Position numbers and translations under genes: made by a program
Notes under the pieces: generated by a model
Told to the model about the DNA's origin: nothing
The model's input: only the letters and a program-made list of their open reading frames with translations
Databases searched by the model: none
Part shown: one piece after another, positions 50,129 through 59,504 of the stretch
How positions within the stretch are numbered: position 1 is the first letter of the stretch
Layout of the letters: each line of letters begins with the position of its first letter
From: Muribaculaceae bacterium Isolate-037 (Harlan)
GTDB taxonomy: Bacteria > Bacteroidota > Bacteroidia > Bacteroidales > Muribaculaceae
Direction of reading: 5' to 3'
NCBI GenBank assembly: GCA_003762615.1
Contig: RIAZ01000022.1
Coordinates: forward strand, 1 to 64,000
Length of the DNA stretch: 64,000 nt

Positions 50129-51016
50129 TTATTCTGTTGTCCTGCGGTCGCCGCTCATTACCTGGATGCTATTGTCATTCAGATTGACCATAATCGTCAT
50201 CGTGCCGCCCGGATAATCGGGGAAGCTGAGTGAGCCTTTACCTGCCACGAGCTTACCCTGCCACTGTCCGTCGGTAAGAGTATAATCGATCGGGTTATCT
50301 TCTGCCTGCGAACCGAATGAGTTTACATCCCAGCCTTCCAATGCCGTATAGAATCTGAAGACAGGTGCCGCCGGCATATCAAACACTCCGGTATAGACGT
50401 TAGAGCCTATCGCTGTCTGGCTCTCGAAAAGCCTCCAGTCGGCAAGCGCACCTGCACTCGTTGCGTCCGGGGTAGGCCAGCCATTGCACGTGCCGAGTAT
50501 ATAGATGAATCCGGGCTCCGGAACAGCGAAATACGGCTGCACCTTGTCGAGTGTCACCCAATCGCTGACAACAAGGCTGCTCTCCACTCCCGGAAGCTGT
50601 GCCGTTGCCCTGACGTAAAGCGTCTGTGCCTCATGTGCCTCCGGCTTCGCCTCCCAATCCTCGGAGTTCTCTATGCCGTTGAGTACGCACATCGCCGTAG
50701 CCACTGCCGATTCCTTCACCTCTATATTCTGCGAGGTAAGTTTCTCCGGAGATATCTGGCGCACCTTATCCTTGTCGAGCGACACTTCCAGACCATAATT
50801 GACGGATGCAAGGAATCCATAGTCCGGCTGACGCTCTACGGAGAAGTCCATCATACCTTCCGGATTCAATATGTAGAGCTGGGAGGCAAACGGTGGAGTG
50901 TTAAGCACCATCGGTTCCGTGGGAGTCTGATACGTGGGGGAATCATCATCATTGCAGGCGGCAAAACCCACCATCAGAGCCGCAGCCGCAACATATCGTA
51001 TTATTTTGGTAATCAT
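50129..51016 (-). CDS. SusE-like outer-membrane lipoprotein, shorter form
   Basis: This 295-residue lipoprotein (signal AALMVGFAACND) has a SusE N-terminal domain (MVLNTPPFASQLYILNPEGMMDFSVERQPDYGF) and one glycan-binding module (FIYILGTCNGWPTPDATSAGALADWRLFE). The paralogue at 42299 has an extra C-terminal module. The end of this protein (SIQVMSGDRRTTE) stops where the extra module would begin, so it may have been lost here or gained there. Confidence 0.88.
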   Translation of the reverse strand: MITKIIRYVAAAALMVGFAACNDDDSPTYQTPTEPMVLNTPPFASQLYILNPEGMMDFSVERQPDYGFLASVNYGLEVSLDKDKVRQISPEKLTSQNIEVKESAVATAMCVLNGIENSEDWEAKPEAHEAQTLYVRATAQLPGVESSLVVSDWVTLDKVQPYFAVPEPGFIYILGTCNGWPTPDATSAGALADWRLFESQTAIGSNVYTGVFDMPAAPVFRFYTALEGWDVNSFGSQAEDNPIDYTLTDGQWQGKLVAGKGSLSFPDYPGGTMTIMVNLNDNSIQVMSGDRRTTE

Positions 51017-51042
51017 TGCTTTCTGATTTTACTCGTTAATAA

Positions 51043-52584
51043 TCAATAACCCGGATTCTGTCCGACGGTTGCAACATACTGGTAAGGTATCGCGAAGAGA
51101 GCACGGGTCTCCGGTATAGCCACACCTTCGTATACACCGCCCTTCCACGACCAGTTGTAGTCAGATCCGGTGTATTTACCGAAACGTATAAGGTCGCTGC
51201 GGCGCCATCCCTCCCAATAAAGCTCACACTGACGCTCATGGAGAAGATTCTCCTTTGTCAGTGCCGCCGTGGGAAGACCCGCACGTTCACGCACTGCATC
51301 AAAATAGCTCTTGCCATTGCATTCCACCCCATTGAGCTGGCACTCGGCAAGCATCAGGTAGGTGTCGGCAAGACGGAACAGAGGATAGTCGGCATCACAC
51401 ATCTGGTTGGAGTTCTCAACGCCAGCTGTGTTCTCATAGTCATCCTCGGTGGTATAGGTGTATTTTATGCACATGTATCCGTCGGATTTCTCGTCATAGT
51501 TATCAAGATTCTCCACACCGACGTTGTAGGTGCCGGCATAGTAGAGTGCGCGCTTGTCGTTTGGCTCGAATGCCGTTGAGAGCTCCGGACGCATCCTCAC
51601 GCCGCTCCATGGAGTGGCAACGCAGCCGAGACGCTTTAGCAATTCCGCCGGCGCGGATTCAACGTATGCACCCGCAGTCATGTAGGTGGTGCCGCCGTAT
51701 GTCTCCATCGAGCCGACCTTCTGGGGTATTGCCCATAGAATCTCACCGTTGCCTACGTAGCGGTCGTTCGACGCACAGAAAAGATACTTATAGGTGGGAG
51801 CAAGCTGAGGAATCGACTTCACGATCTCCTTGCATTGCTCGGCACATTCGCTCCACATTGGGGTGCCTGTGTAGACCTCCGCATTCAGATAGAACTTGGC
51901 AAGGAGCATACGTGCAGCCTCAAGCGAGAGTCTGCCGTATTCCTGACGGGACGCCGGACGGAGATGCCCCTCGGCAATGGTTGCCTTCAGCTCACTGACA
52001 GCTGCGTCAAACAACTGCTGACGGTCGTAGGTCGGAGGTATGGCACCGGTCGGGGAGTCGTTGACAAACGGACCCTTGCCAAACAGATCCACCATATAAT
52101 AATAGGCAAGGTTACGGAGCACCTTCGCCTCCGCCTTCATAGCCTCCACCTCCTCTTCGCCGAGAAATTCCTTCGCACCATCTGCCTTTGACAGGAATTC
52201 CGTGCATTGGCGAGCAGTGTAGAATTCACGCGAGAATGCAGCATACACCCATTCGTTATCTGTGAGCCAAGTGTTGAAGTTCAGGGAATGATAGCCGGGG
52301 TCATTCCATTTGTTGGAGACGATAGCCTCATCTGCCGTGATTTCCTGGAGATTCCAGTGGCAACGCGAGAAGGTGCCCGCGCCTCCGTCGGAGGTGCTCA
52401 GGTTTCCAACATACAGCAATGAGCCGTAGAGACTGCCGAAGTAGCCGTTCCACTCGTTGGCACTATCAAGTGTAATCTTTGTATTTGGATCGGTAGGAGT
52501 AAGGTCAAGGTCACCCACACACGAGCTGAGACCCGAAGCGGCGAGAGCAAGGACACCGATACCGATATATCTGGATATTTTCAT
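51043..52584 (-). CDS. SusD/RagB-family outer-membrane lipoprotein
   Basis: This 513-residue SusD homologue has a lipoprotein signal (LAASGLSSCVGDLDLTPTDPN) and the typical C-terminal block (PLFRLADTYLMLAECQLNGVE...LLHERQCELYWEGWRRSDLIRFGKY). It is about 55 residues shorter than the SusD of the first operon. It begins 50 bp after its susC and precedes susE by 26 bp. Confidence 0.95.
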   Translation of the reverse strand: MKISRYIGIGVLALAASGLSSCVGDLDLTPTDPNTKITLDSANEWNGYFGSLYGSLLYVGNLSTSDGGAGTFSRCHWNLQEITADEAIVSNKWNDPGYHSLNFNTWLTDNEWVYAAFSREFYTARQCTEFLSKADGAKEFLGEEEVEAMKAEAKVLRNLAYYYMVDLFGKGPFVNDSPTGAIPPTYDRQQLFDAAVSELKATIAEGHLRPASRQEYGRLSLEAARMLLAKFYLNAEVYTGTPMWSECAEQCKEIVKSIPQLAPTYKYLFCASNDRYVGNGEILWAIPQKVGSMETYGGTTYMTAGAYVESAPAELLKRLGCVATPWSGVRMRPELSTAFEPNDKRALYYAGTYNVGVENLDNYDEKSDGYMCIKYTYTTEDDYENTAGVENSNQMCDADYPLFRLADTYLMLAECQLNGVECNGKSYFDAVRERAGLPTAALTKENLLHERQCELYWEGWRRSDLIRFGKYTGSDYNWSWKGGVYEGVAIPETRALFAIPYQYVATVGQNPGY

Positions 52585-52634
52585 AATTCTCTTTCTTTTA
52601 TTTTAATACTTCGTTATCAGTACTGTGGCTGCCG

Positions 52635-55600
52635 TCAGAACTGTGCCACGATTCCTATGGTAAACGTTATCGGACGCGGATATACATTACTGTCGATACC
52701 GCTACCTACTTCCGGATCAAGACCTTTATATTTGGTTATCACAAACGGATTCTGCACTGCGCCATAAAGTCGCAGACGAAGAAGGTCGTTGAACAGACCT
52801 GGCCACGTATAGCCTACCGATATATTGTCGCAACGCAGGAAGCTGGCATTGCGCACGAAATAATCGCTCGAACGTACTGCCGTGTCGCGGGTCATATTCC
52901 AGAGATAGACGTTGTCAAGAAGATTGCTGAGAGGTGCGGCGGAGGTGGAGGAGATGAAGGCATTGTTCATCTCATTGGCATTATAAAGCCAGTTGCCGAT
53001 GCTTGCACGCAACACGATGCCGAAGTCCCAGTTCTTATAGTTGAACGTATTCTGCCAGTTGATGGTGACAGCCGGATCCTTGCTGTGGTAGAGATATTTG
53101 TCGGCATCGGTGATCTCACCGTCGCCGTTACGGTCTACATAGACGCCCTCCATCGGTGTGCCGTCGGCATTATATACCTGCTCATACACCCAATAACTGT
53201 AGGCGGGGAAACCCTCCTGATGCTTCATGACGTTGACACCGTTGCCGATACCGCCTGTAGATGTGTCGGCTCCGTCGGCAAGACGCGTCACCTTATTCTT
53301 GTTCCATGCCACGTTGACACTGCTCGTCCATTGGAAATCATTCGTGACCACAGGGCGTGTCATAAGATTGAATTCTATACCATAGTTCTCAAGGTCGCCG
53401 AGATTAAGGTTGCCCATGTTGGAAAGATTGGAGCCTGCCGGGAAGTTGGCGTAGGTCAGAAGGTCTTTCGTCTTACGCAGATACCAGTCGATGCTACCGG
53501 TGATACGGTTGTTGAGGAATCCGAAATCAAGACCCACATTGTATGTGGTGGTTGTCTCCCATTTAAGATCGGCGTTATACCATCCCGGAGTGACTATGAA
53601 CTGGTCATTGCCTCCGACCGGATAACGGGAATTGAGATCATTAGATACGTTGTAGGCAGGGATATAGGGGAAATACACGCCGAGATCCTGCTGACCGGTC
53701 TGACCATAGTCAAGACGGAGCTTCAAGTCGCTCATGACGCCGCGCACGCTTTCCATAAACGGCTCTTCTATCGCACGCCATGCAAGCGCGACTGCCGGGA
53801 AGACACCCCAACGGTGCTCCTTGGAGAAGCGGGAGGTGGCATCACCTCGAAGGGTGAACGTGACGAGATAACGGTCCTTGAACCCATAGTTGACACGTCC
53901 GAAGAACGACACAAGCTGATAAGGAGTGCTCCCATACCATACCGGGCTACGCATATAGCCGTCGAACGATTGACCCGGGGCATTCACCCATGAGAAATTA
54001 TGCTGCTTGTCGCGGAATTTCTGCCATGAATAACCGGCTGTCACGTCAAGTGATGAGCTGATTGCCTCGAAATCCTTATTGTAATTCAGGAAGAAATCAA
54101 GAAGGAGATTGTATCTCTCCTGGTTCTCTTTCCCCTTGGATGCATAGCCGTCATACACAGGACTGTCGCTGCCTGCAACGTAATGACCATCCTTCCAGGC
54201 TGCCGGGGAGAAGGGATAATTGTAGTTCCAACATTCACCGTGATTATATTCGTAGCCGAGATTAAGGTTGGCTTTCAGTTCGGGAAGGAACGGGAGAGTA
54301 TAGTCAAACTGGATATTGCCGACCGATTGATACACCTTTGACGTGGATGAATAGTCATTGATGAGCGACACCGGGTTAAGTGCCATCAGCGTGTTGGGGC
54401 GCCCTTCGGGAGTATTCATGTCGGCAAGTGTGCCGTTCTCCATATATGTCAGATAATTATTATAATGGTTGCCGCCGGGCATGTAGACCGGTAATGTCGG
54501 GTTGAAGCTGACCGCCCCGCCCAGACCATCGCCATTATAGCGGTTGGAGATATAGGCTCCCTTGATATTGGCATTGATTTTAAGGTTATTGTCGAAGAAC
54601 GACGGATTAAGGTTTATACCTACCGTGGCACGATCCATCTTCGAGGTGCGGATGACACCGTTATTGTTGGTGTAGCCTACGGCGACACGGTATGGCAGCC
54701 AGCCGAGAGTGCCACCTACGCTTAAGTTGTAATCGCTTGACACCGACGTGCGGAGCACCTCTTTCTGCCAATCGGTATTATAGTTCACGCCATTGATGCC
54801 GAGAGCCTGTGCCTGCGATGAATCCGCACCATAATAGTTGGTGACGAAATCTGCGAATCGGTCGCCGATCATCATGTCCATGTAGTTGCGGGGCGTGTTG
54901 ATATACATGTTGGCAGCGAAGTTCACCTGCGGACGTCCGCTCTTACCCTTCTTTGTAGTGATGATTATGACGCCGTTAGATGCACGGCTACCGTAGATTG
55001 CAGTGGCTGACGCACTCTTAAGGATGGTCATCGACTCCACATTCTCCGGAGAGACAAGGCTCAACGGGTTGGACGAGCCTTTCACACTGCCGCGCTCCAT
55101 CGGGACACCATCTATGACGATAAGCGGCTCATTTGATGCAGCCAGTGATGCTCCGCCTCGGATAAGGATTGACGCATCTCCCTGAGGACTACCGCCGTTG
55201 GTGGTCACCACCACGCCCGGAGATGCACCCACGAGAAGATCCTGTGCGGAAGTCGCAAGACCTGCCTCTATCTCGCTCGGCTTGACAACGGATACCGAGC
55301 CTGTGGCATCCGTCTTCTTGACGGTGCCATAGCCGATCACGACTGTCTCCGCAAGCATAGTGGCATTCTCCTTCATGGTGATTTTAAGCTCGGTCTTACC
55401 GTCGACCGGCACCTCCAACGGGTCATAACCCACATAGCTCACGACGAGAGTCGCTTTCGGCTCAACACTAAGCGTGAAGTTGCCGTCGATGTCTGTCGCC
55501 GTACCATTCGTTGTGCCCTTCTCCATTATGGTGGCACCGATCAAGGGTTCGCCTGTCTCATCGTCCACGTAGCCATGTACGGTGATTTTCTGCGCGAAGC

Positions 55601-55676
55601 CCGGAAATGCAAGGCCAATCAGTAAGCATATAGCCATAAGCCATTTCCTGTCAAGATGAATACATGTGTTCTTCAT
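52635..55676 (-). CDS. SusC/RagA TonB-dependent outer-membrane transporter
   Basis: This 1013-residue SusC homologue has a signal peptide (LAFPGFAQ), the carboxypeptidase-like domain (ITVHGYVDDETGEPLIGATIMEKGTTNGTATDIDGNF), the plug (TVVIGYGTVKKTDATGSVSVV) and a full barrel ending in TFTIGIVAQF. It is the paralogue of the protein at 45315. Its promoter region (55677-55977) holds an AT-rich palindrome but no obvious -7 box. Confidence 0.96.
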   Translation of the reverse strand: MKNTCIHLDRKWLMAICLLIGLAFPGFAQKITVHGYVDDETGEPLIGATIMEKGTTNGTATDIDGNFTLSVEPKATLVVSYVGYDPLEVPVDGKTELKITMKENATMLAETVVIGYGTVKKTDATGSVSVVKPSEIEAGLATSAQDLLVGASPGVVVTTNGGSPQGDASILIRGGASLAASNEPLIVIDGVPMERGSVKGSSNPLSLVSPENVESMTILKSASATAIYGSRASNGVIIITTKKGKSGRPQVNFAANMYINTPRNYMDMMIGDRFADFVTNYYGADSSQAQALGINGVNYNTDWQKEVLRTSVSSDYNLSVGGTLGWLPYRVAVGYTNNNGVIRTSKMDRATVGINLNPSFFDNNLKINANIKGAYISNRYNGDGLGGAVSFNPTLPVYMPGGNHYNNYLTYMENGTLADMNTPEGRPNTLMALNPVSLINDYSSTSKVYQSVGNIQFDYTLPFLPELKANLNLGYEYNHGECWNYNYPFSPAAWKDGHYVAGSDSPVYDGYASKGKENQERYNLLLDFFLNYNKDFEAISSSLDVTAGYSWQKFRDKQHNFSWVNAPGQSFDGYMRSPVWYGSTPYQLVSFFGRVNYGFKDRYLVTFTLRGDATSRFSKEHRWGVFPAVALAWRAIEEPFMESVRGVMSDLKLRLDYGQTGQQDLGVYFPYIPAYNVSNDLNSRYPVGGNDQFIVTPGWYNADLKWETTTTYNVGLDFGFLNNRITGSIDWYLRKTKDLLTYANFPAGSNLSNMGNLNLGDLENYGIEFNLMTRPVVTNDFQWTSSVNVAWNKNKVTRLADGADTSTGGIGNGVNVMKHQEGFPAYSYWVYEQVYNADGTPMEGVYVDRNGDGEITDADKYLYHSKDPAVTINWQNTFNYKNWDFGIVLRASIGNWLYNANEMNNAFISSTSAAPLSNLLDNVYLWNMTRDTAVRSSDYFVRNASFLRCDNISVGYTWPGLFNDLLRLRLYGAVQNPFVITKYKGLDPEVGSGIDSNVYPRPITFTIGIVAQF

Positions 55677-55977
55677 GCAAGAGTAAAATTAAGGGATTAT
55701 TAATATGGGTTTCAGTCTTAACGACTGATTCTTGACATACAAAGAATCTTATCGGTATATGCGGTCTACATGATAGCTGCGGAAGACATATAGGACTTCT
55801 AAAAATTAACAATATTAACATTCTAAATTAACATTGTTAATTATTAAATTTTGTTATTCAGATTCGTATTAGCAACCAATCTGCGCTCTGATTTGTTCAA
55901 CCCATTCCCCTTTTTAACAATTCAACCCCGACTTATTCGTGTCGGGGCTGAATATACAAAATGCCTGATATAGAGTT
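55677..55977 (-). promoter_or_regulatory. Upstream region of the second sus-like operon
   Basis: This 301-bp gap has no gene. It holds ATTAACATTGTTAATTA (55827-55843), a palindrome shared with the first susC upstream region, and further TTAACA repeats at 55806-55826. I did not find a convincing -7 box. Confidence 0.5.
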
Positions 55978-57165
55978 TCAACGCCATGACGACCGCACCT
56001 TCCGGCGCACCGCAATCACGTTAAAAATCATAATGACAACAGTGAGTGCCACTGCCGTAAGCACGCCGCTCCACCAGTCGCCGCAATCCGCGCCAAGACC
56101 CTCGAGCGGAGCTACATAACTGGCGCGCAAGAGAAATATACCGCCGATTGCAATCATGCAGGAGATCAACGAGGAGACCACTACTATCCTTTCGTATGGC
56201 CTACCCACATCACGGAGCGGGAAACCGAGCATCAGCAGCGAATGGAGCTTATCGCGGTTTTTCTCCATGAGCAACGACATGGAGAGCATCAATATGAAGA
56301 AGGACAGCAACGTGATGACACTGCCGACTCCCACCACAATTCCTGAAACCACCTTCAGCAGATATGAGGCTGACGAACCGCTCTTGTCGCCCGCCACTTC
56401 AAGGTCATGGCTCTCCAGATAATCCTTTATCGCTACATCTCCGGGGCTGCTGACGTCGATTATCAGACGGGAGGGACGGGTGCTCTTACGACTATCGCCA
56501 AGCACTCTGTTGCTCCACCGCATGAACGTGTCGGGCACGAGGATGGTATTCAGCCGGTTGGAGAAACCGACCACCCTGCCCGTCATTCGTTGCTGCCGCA
56601 TACCGTCGTCCGACGTGAGGGTCAGCGTCAACGGTATGCCCGACATTATGTTTTCCGACATCTGGGGCAGACCTGCCGACGTGGCGAATCCGAAATTATA
56701 GAGCGTCAGGTAATCCTTGGATATGATTATGGGCACCTCCCTGTCTCCCTCCCGGAATTGCCAGCCGCTACCCTTAACATCGACAAACTCATCAGGTATC
56801 GACTCAAAGAAGAGCATGGTCGACATCCCTCGTCCACCCTGCTCAACCGATGCCTGCACCTTATAATCTGTCGACAGGAACTCGCCGACCGACCTCACCC
56901 AAGGCTGCTTCTCTATATCAGCTATCTCAGCCGTGGTGAAATCGGAATCAGAATCCTGCCACAGGTTTGCCGACGTGACACGCTTGTTGACCACGAGATA
57001 ATCCGTCTTTATAAAGCTGTCATCAGCCGACCAAAGCGTCCGTGCATCCTCATAAAACTGCACCCCACCTGCCACTATCCATAATCCGATGACGTTGGAA
57101 AGCACGAATCCGGCGATACGAGCCACCGACATATTCTTACGTAATAATCGATCAATAAGTCTCAT
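55978..57165 (-). CDS. FtsX-like ABC transporter permease
   Basis: This 395-residue membrane protein has one N-terminal helix (VLSNVIGLWIVAGGVQFY), a ~230-residue extracytoplasmic domain and three C-terminal helices (VVSGIVVGVGSVITLLSFFILM, VVVSSLISCMIAIGGIF, VLTAVALTVVIMIFNVIAV). This is the FtsX/MacB permease layout. The ATPase gene directly upstream (25 bp) should be its partner. The substrate is unknown. Confidence 0.85.
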   Translation of the reverse strand: MRLIDRLLRKNMSVARIAGFVLSNVIGLWIVAGGVQFYEDARTLWSADDSFIKTDYLVVNKRVTSANLWQDSDSDFTTAEIADIEKQPWVRSVGEFLSTDYKVQASVEQGGRGMSTMLFFESIPDEFVDVKGSGWQFREGDREVPIIISKDYLTLYNFGFATSAGLPQMSENIMSGIPLTLTLTSDDGMRQQRMTGRVVGFSNRLNTILVPDTFMRWSNRVLGDSRKSTRPSRLIIDVSSPGDVAIKDYLESHDLEVAGDKSGSSASYLLKVVSGIVVGVGSVITLLSFFILMLSMSLLMEKNRDKLHSLLMLGFPLRDVGRPYERIVVVSSLISCMIAIGGIFLLRASYVAPLEGLGADCGDWWSGVLTAVALTVVIMIFNVIAVRRKVRSSWR

Positions 57166-57190
57166 AGTTAAAATTACAATTTCATTAAAA

Positions 57191-57847
57191 TTATAATTTC
57201 AGTCTCTCCGGCTCGGCAAGCAGAAGCGGATTCCCCACCGAAGTCGATATTATTCCGGCACCCTGCCGCTGCGCCTCCGCCATGATGATTTCTGCCGCCT
57301 TCCTATTATTCTCCTCATCGAGATGGCTCACAGGCTCATCAAGCAGGATAAAGTCGAAGGGCTGGCATATCGCCCGGATTATGCCGACGCGCTGCTGCTG
57401 ACCAATCGACATACACCCCACAGGATAATTCCGGCGCGAGTCGATCCCAAGCTCATGAAGCCACTCCTCTATCCTCTCACGACGGACGCCTCCGGTCAGG
57501 GTGCTCTTCAGCTCTATGTTCTGGAGTGCCGTCAGCTCCGGAAACAACGACAGCTCCTGTGGAAGATATGCAATATGCTCCCTGCGGAGAGATTGCCACT
57601 CGGATATGCCGAATCCGCGCACGTCCTTGCCGTTGAACCTAAGCTCACCCTCATAGTCATCACGCAAACCATATATATATGCACACATCGAGGATTTACC
57701 TCCGCCGCTGGCTGCCTCCACAAGATAACGGTCGCCTCTCCGGAATACCACCTTGCCACGCCATACATCGGAAGCGGGGATGCTTTCCGAGACAAACACC
57801 CTCGGAAGCATCCCCTCTAATTCAATCGTATCAAGCCGCGTCATCAT
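57191..57847 (-). CDS. ABC transporter ATP-binding protein
   Basis: This 218-residue ATPase has a Walker A (EAASGGGKSSM), a signature with MSIGQQQR in place of LSGGQ, a Walker B (FDFILLDEPVSHLD) and a D-loop. The signature is somewhat diverged. It sits between the DUF4836 gene (4-nt overlap) and the FtsX-like permease gene, so the three probably form one unit. Confidence 0.9.
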   Translation of the reverse strand: MMTRLDTIELEGMLPRVFVSESIPASDVWRGKVVFRRGDRYLVEAASGGGKSSMCAYIYGLRDDYEGELRFNGKDVRGFGISEWQSLRREHIAYLPQELSLFPELTALQNIELKSTLTGGVRRERIEEWLHELGIDSRRNYPVGCMSIGQQQRVGIIRAICQPFDFILLDEPVSHLDEENNRKAAEIIMAEAQRQGAGIISTSVGNPLLLAEPERLKL

Positions 57848-59214
57848 TTCGCATCCTGCTCTATCAGAGACAGCAACATATTCTTCGAATCATCTACGCT
57901 CTCAAGTGTGATGTCGCATTTCAATCCCTTGCCGGAGGGAACAAGCCTGAACGCCATGGTCTTGAGCACTGAACCCGCGCCGACCTCTGCATTCTGCATA
58001 TTCATCACCACTCCGAAGATCGAACCCTTAAGCATATCCGCAGCCTTCGCCACGTCGAGCGGACCCGATACAGTCCCTTTCGTCACTCTCACCAATTTAC
58101 CGTCTTTCTTGGTCTCTCCAAAGCCCGAAAGCATCGACATGAAATCGCGCGATGCCTCTCCGTCGGTGGTCACAACGCCACAGAGCGACGATTCCGGATT
58201 CTTAAGATCGCCACACGCCACGGCGACAGTGCCGTCTATCGGCTTCAGCGCATCTATAAACGAGCCGAACATATTTCCGCCTAACGATGAGCCGATCTTC
58301 TCTATCTTCTTGGTGAAATCCTTGGTGATGGTCATTGCTGCCACAAACTGCGCGTTCGCTCCGACGCTCTTCACCGTGGTGAGGTCTATCTTCGACGACG
58401 GGAGGAGATATTTGGCTGGCTCTCCATCAAGATTCATGACCGTAAGCGAGCCGCCGCACTTACCCTTATCAAAATCAAGATTGAACGATATGGCAGACGC
58501 ATTCTCAAAAAGCATTCCGGCAACAAGATTCATTGTGGAAAAATCCCCTATAGGAAGACCCTGCTTCGCTATCGCCTTTATATCACCCCAACCCACTATG
58601 TCGGAGGTCATGGTGGCTATATTGTGTGAGAAACCGTTCTGCATGAAGCTCTGGTTGTCACCGAGTGTGGCATAATTGGCGACTGCCTTGGCATCTATCG
58701 TATTGTTTGACGACACGCATATCCACACCTGCGCATCCTTTATCGCTATATTGCCACAGGTGCGGACACCGTTCTCCGCATCCTCCAGGTTCATTCCGGT
58801 CTGGTCGACGATAAACGACTCAAACTTTCCGGTGTCGGCTATACCTGCCGTCAGATAGCTGTTGTAGGCATCTGTGAAATAGATCGCAGCCGTAGGGTCG
58901 ATACCGCTCTCTCCGTCGAGAAAGAGTTTCAGTGCGCGGCGCGCTGAATCCTTCACGTCCTTCTGACGGTCGATCCACGCCGATACCTCCTGACCGGGAG
59001 TGATGTCGCTCCCATCTACCTTGCAGCCCGACTTCTCAAGGACAGACTTGACGTTGACTCCTACAACCAATCCGGCTGACGAAGGCACCGTCGATAACAG
59101 GTCGCCGGCATCTGCCGACTCCTTATTACATGAATTAAACACCGGCAACATCATCGCCAGCATGCAGACCATCACCACGCGGGAGGTCAGTGTCGCAAAA
59201 ATTCCTCTTTTCAT
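57844..59214 (-). CDS. DUF4836 family lipoprotein
   Basis: This 456-residue protein has a lipoprotein signal (CMLAMMLPVFNSCNKES). DUF4836 proteins are common Bacteroidales envelope proteins of unknown role. The mature part has two similar halves: STVPSSAGLVVGVNVKSVLEKSG... and repeated TAGIADTGKFESFIVDQTGMNLEDAENGV-type strands. The ATG at 59214 (MKRGIF) was chosen; the longer frame from 59316 has no signal peptide. It overlaps the ABC ATPase gene by 4 nt, suggesting that the ABC system serves this lipoprotein or its pathway. Confidence 0.85.
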   Translation of the reverse strand: MKRGIFATLTSRVVMVCMLAMMLPVFNSCNKESADAGDLLSTVPSSAGLVVGVNVKSVLEKSGCKVDGSDITPGQEVSAWIDRQKDVKDSARRALKLFLDGESGIDPTAAIYFTDAYNSYLTAGIADTGKFESFIVDQTGMNLEDAENGVRTCGNIAIKDAQVWICVSSNNTIDAKAVANYATLGDNQSFMQNGFSHNIATMTSDIVGWGDIKAIAKQGLPIGDFSTMNLVAGMLFENASAISFNLDFDKGKCGGSLTVMNLDGEPAKYLLPSSKIDLTTVKSVGANAQFVAAMTITKDFTKKIEKIGSSLGGNMFGSFIDALKPIDGTVAVACGDLKNPESSLCGVVTTDGEASRDFMSMLSGFGETKKDGKLVRVTKGTVSGPLDVAKAADMLKGSIFGVVMNMQNAEVGAGSVLKTMAFRLVPSGKGLKCDITLESVDDSKNMLLSLIEQDAK

Positions 59215-59404
59215 ATATTTTTTATTATATTTTTTCAAATTGTAAAGACATTGTAAAGGGAATCGCCTATTTTTCACACTCCTTATCATAAAAAAGGGTC
59301 TTATCACAATTCCCACAATATCTTTTTAACAAATTAAACAACGTCTGACGGATAATAGAATGGCAAATATACGGAAAAATTTTTATCTTTCATCAATTAT
59401 TTTC

Positions 59405-59435
59405 TTTGTTGCTTCAATTTTAATATGTAACTTCG
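59405..59435 (+). promoter_or_regulatory. Aminotransferase gene promoter
   Basis: TTTG (59405-59408), 19 bp, TAACTTCG (59428-59435) fits the consensus with one mismatch. It lies 70 bp before the ATG. Confidence 0.45.
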
Positions 59436-59504
59436 CGAAAATTACAGATGCCAGGGTGGTGGTCAACTATCCCAATCATCACAGTATTAATCAATAACTA
59501 AAGA

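Noticed and set aside
53085..53993. Plus-strand open frame (302 codons) within the second susC
   Set aside because: Antisense to an intact SusC barrel; no homology is recognisable and there is no promoter.
55677..55977. Riboswitch or structured leader in front of the second susC
   Set aside because: Only AT-rich palindromic repeats are visible; no known riboswitch motif could be recognised.
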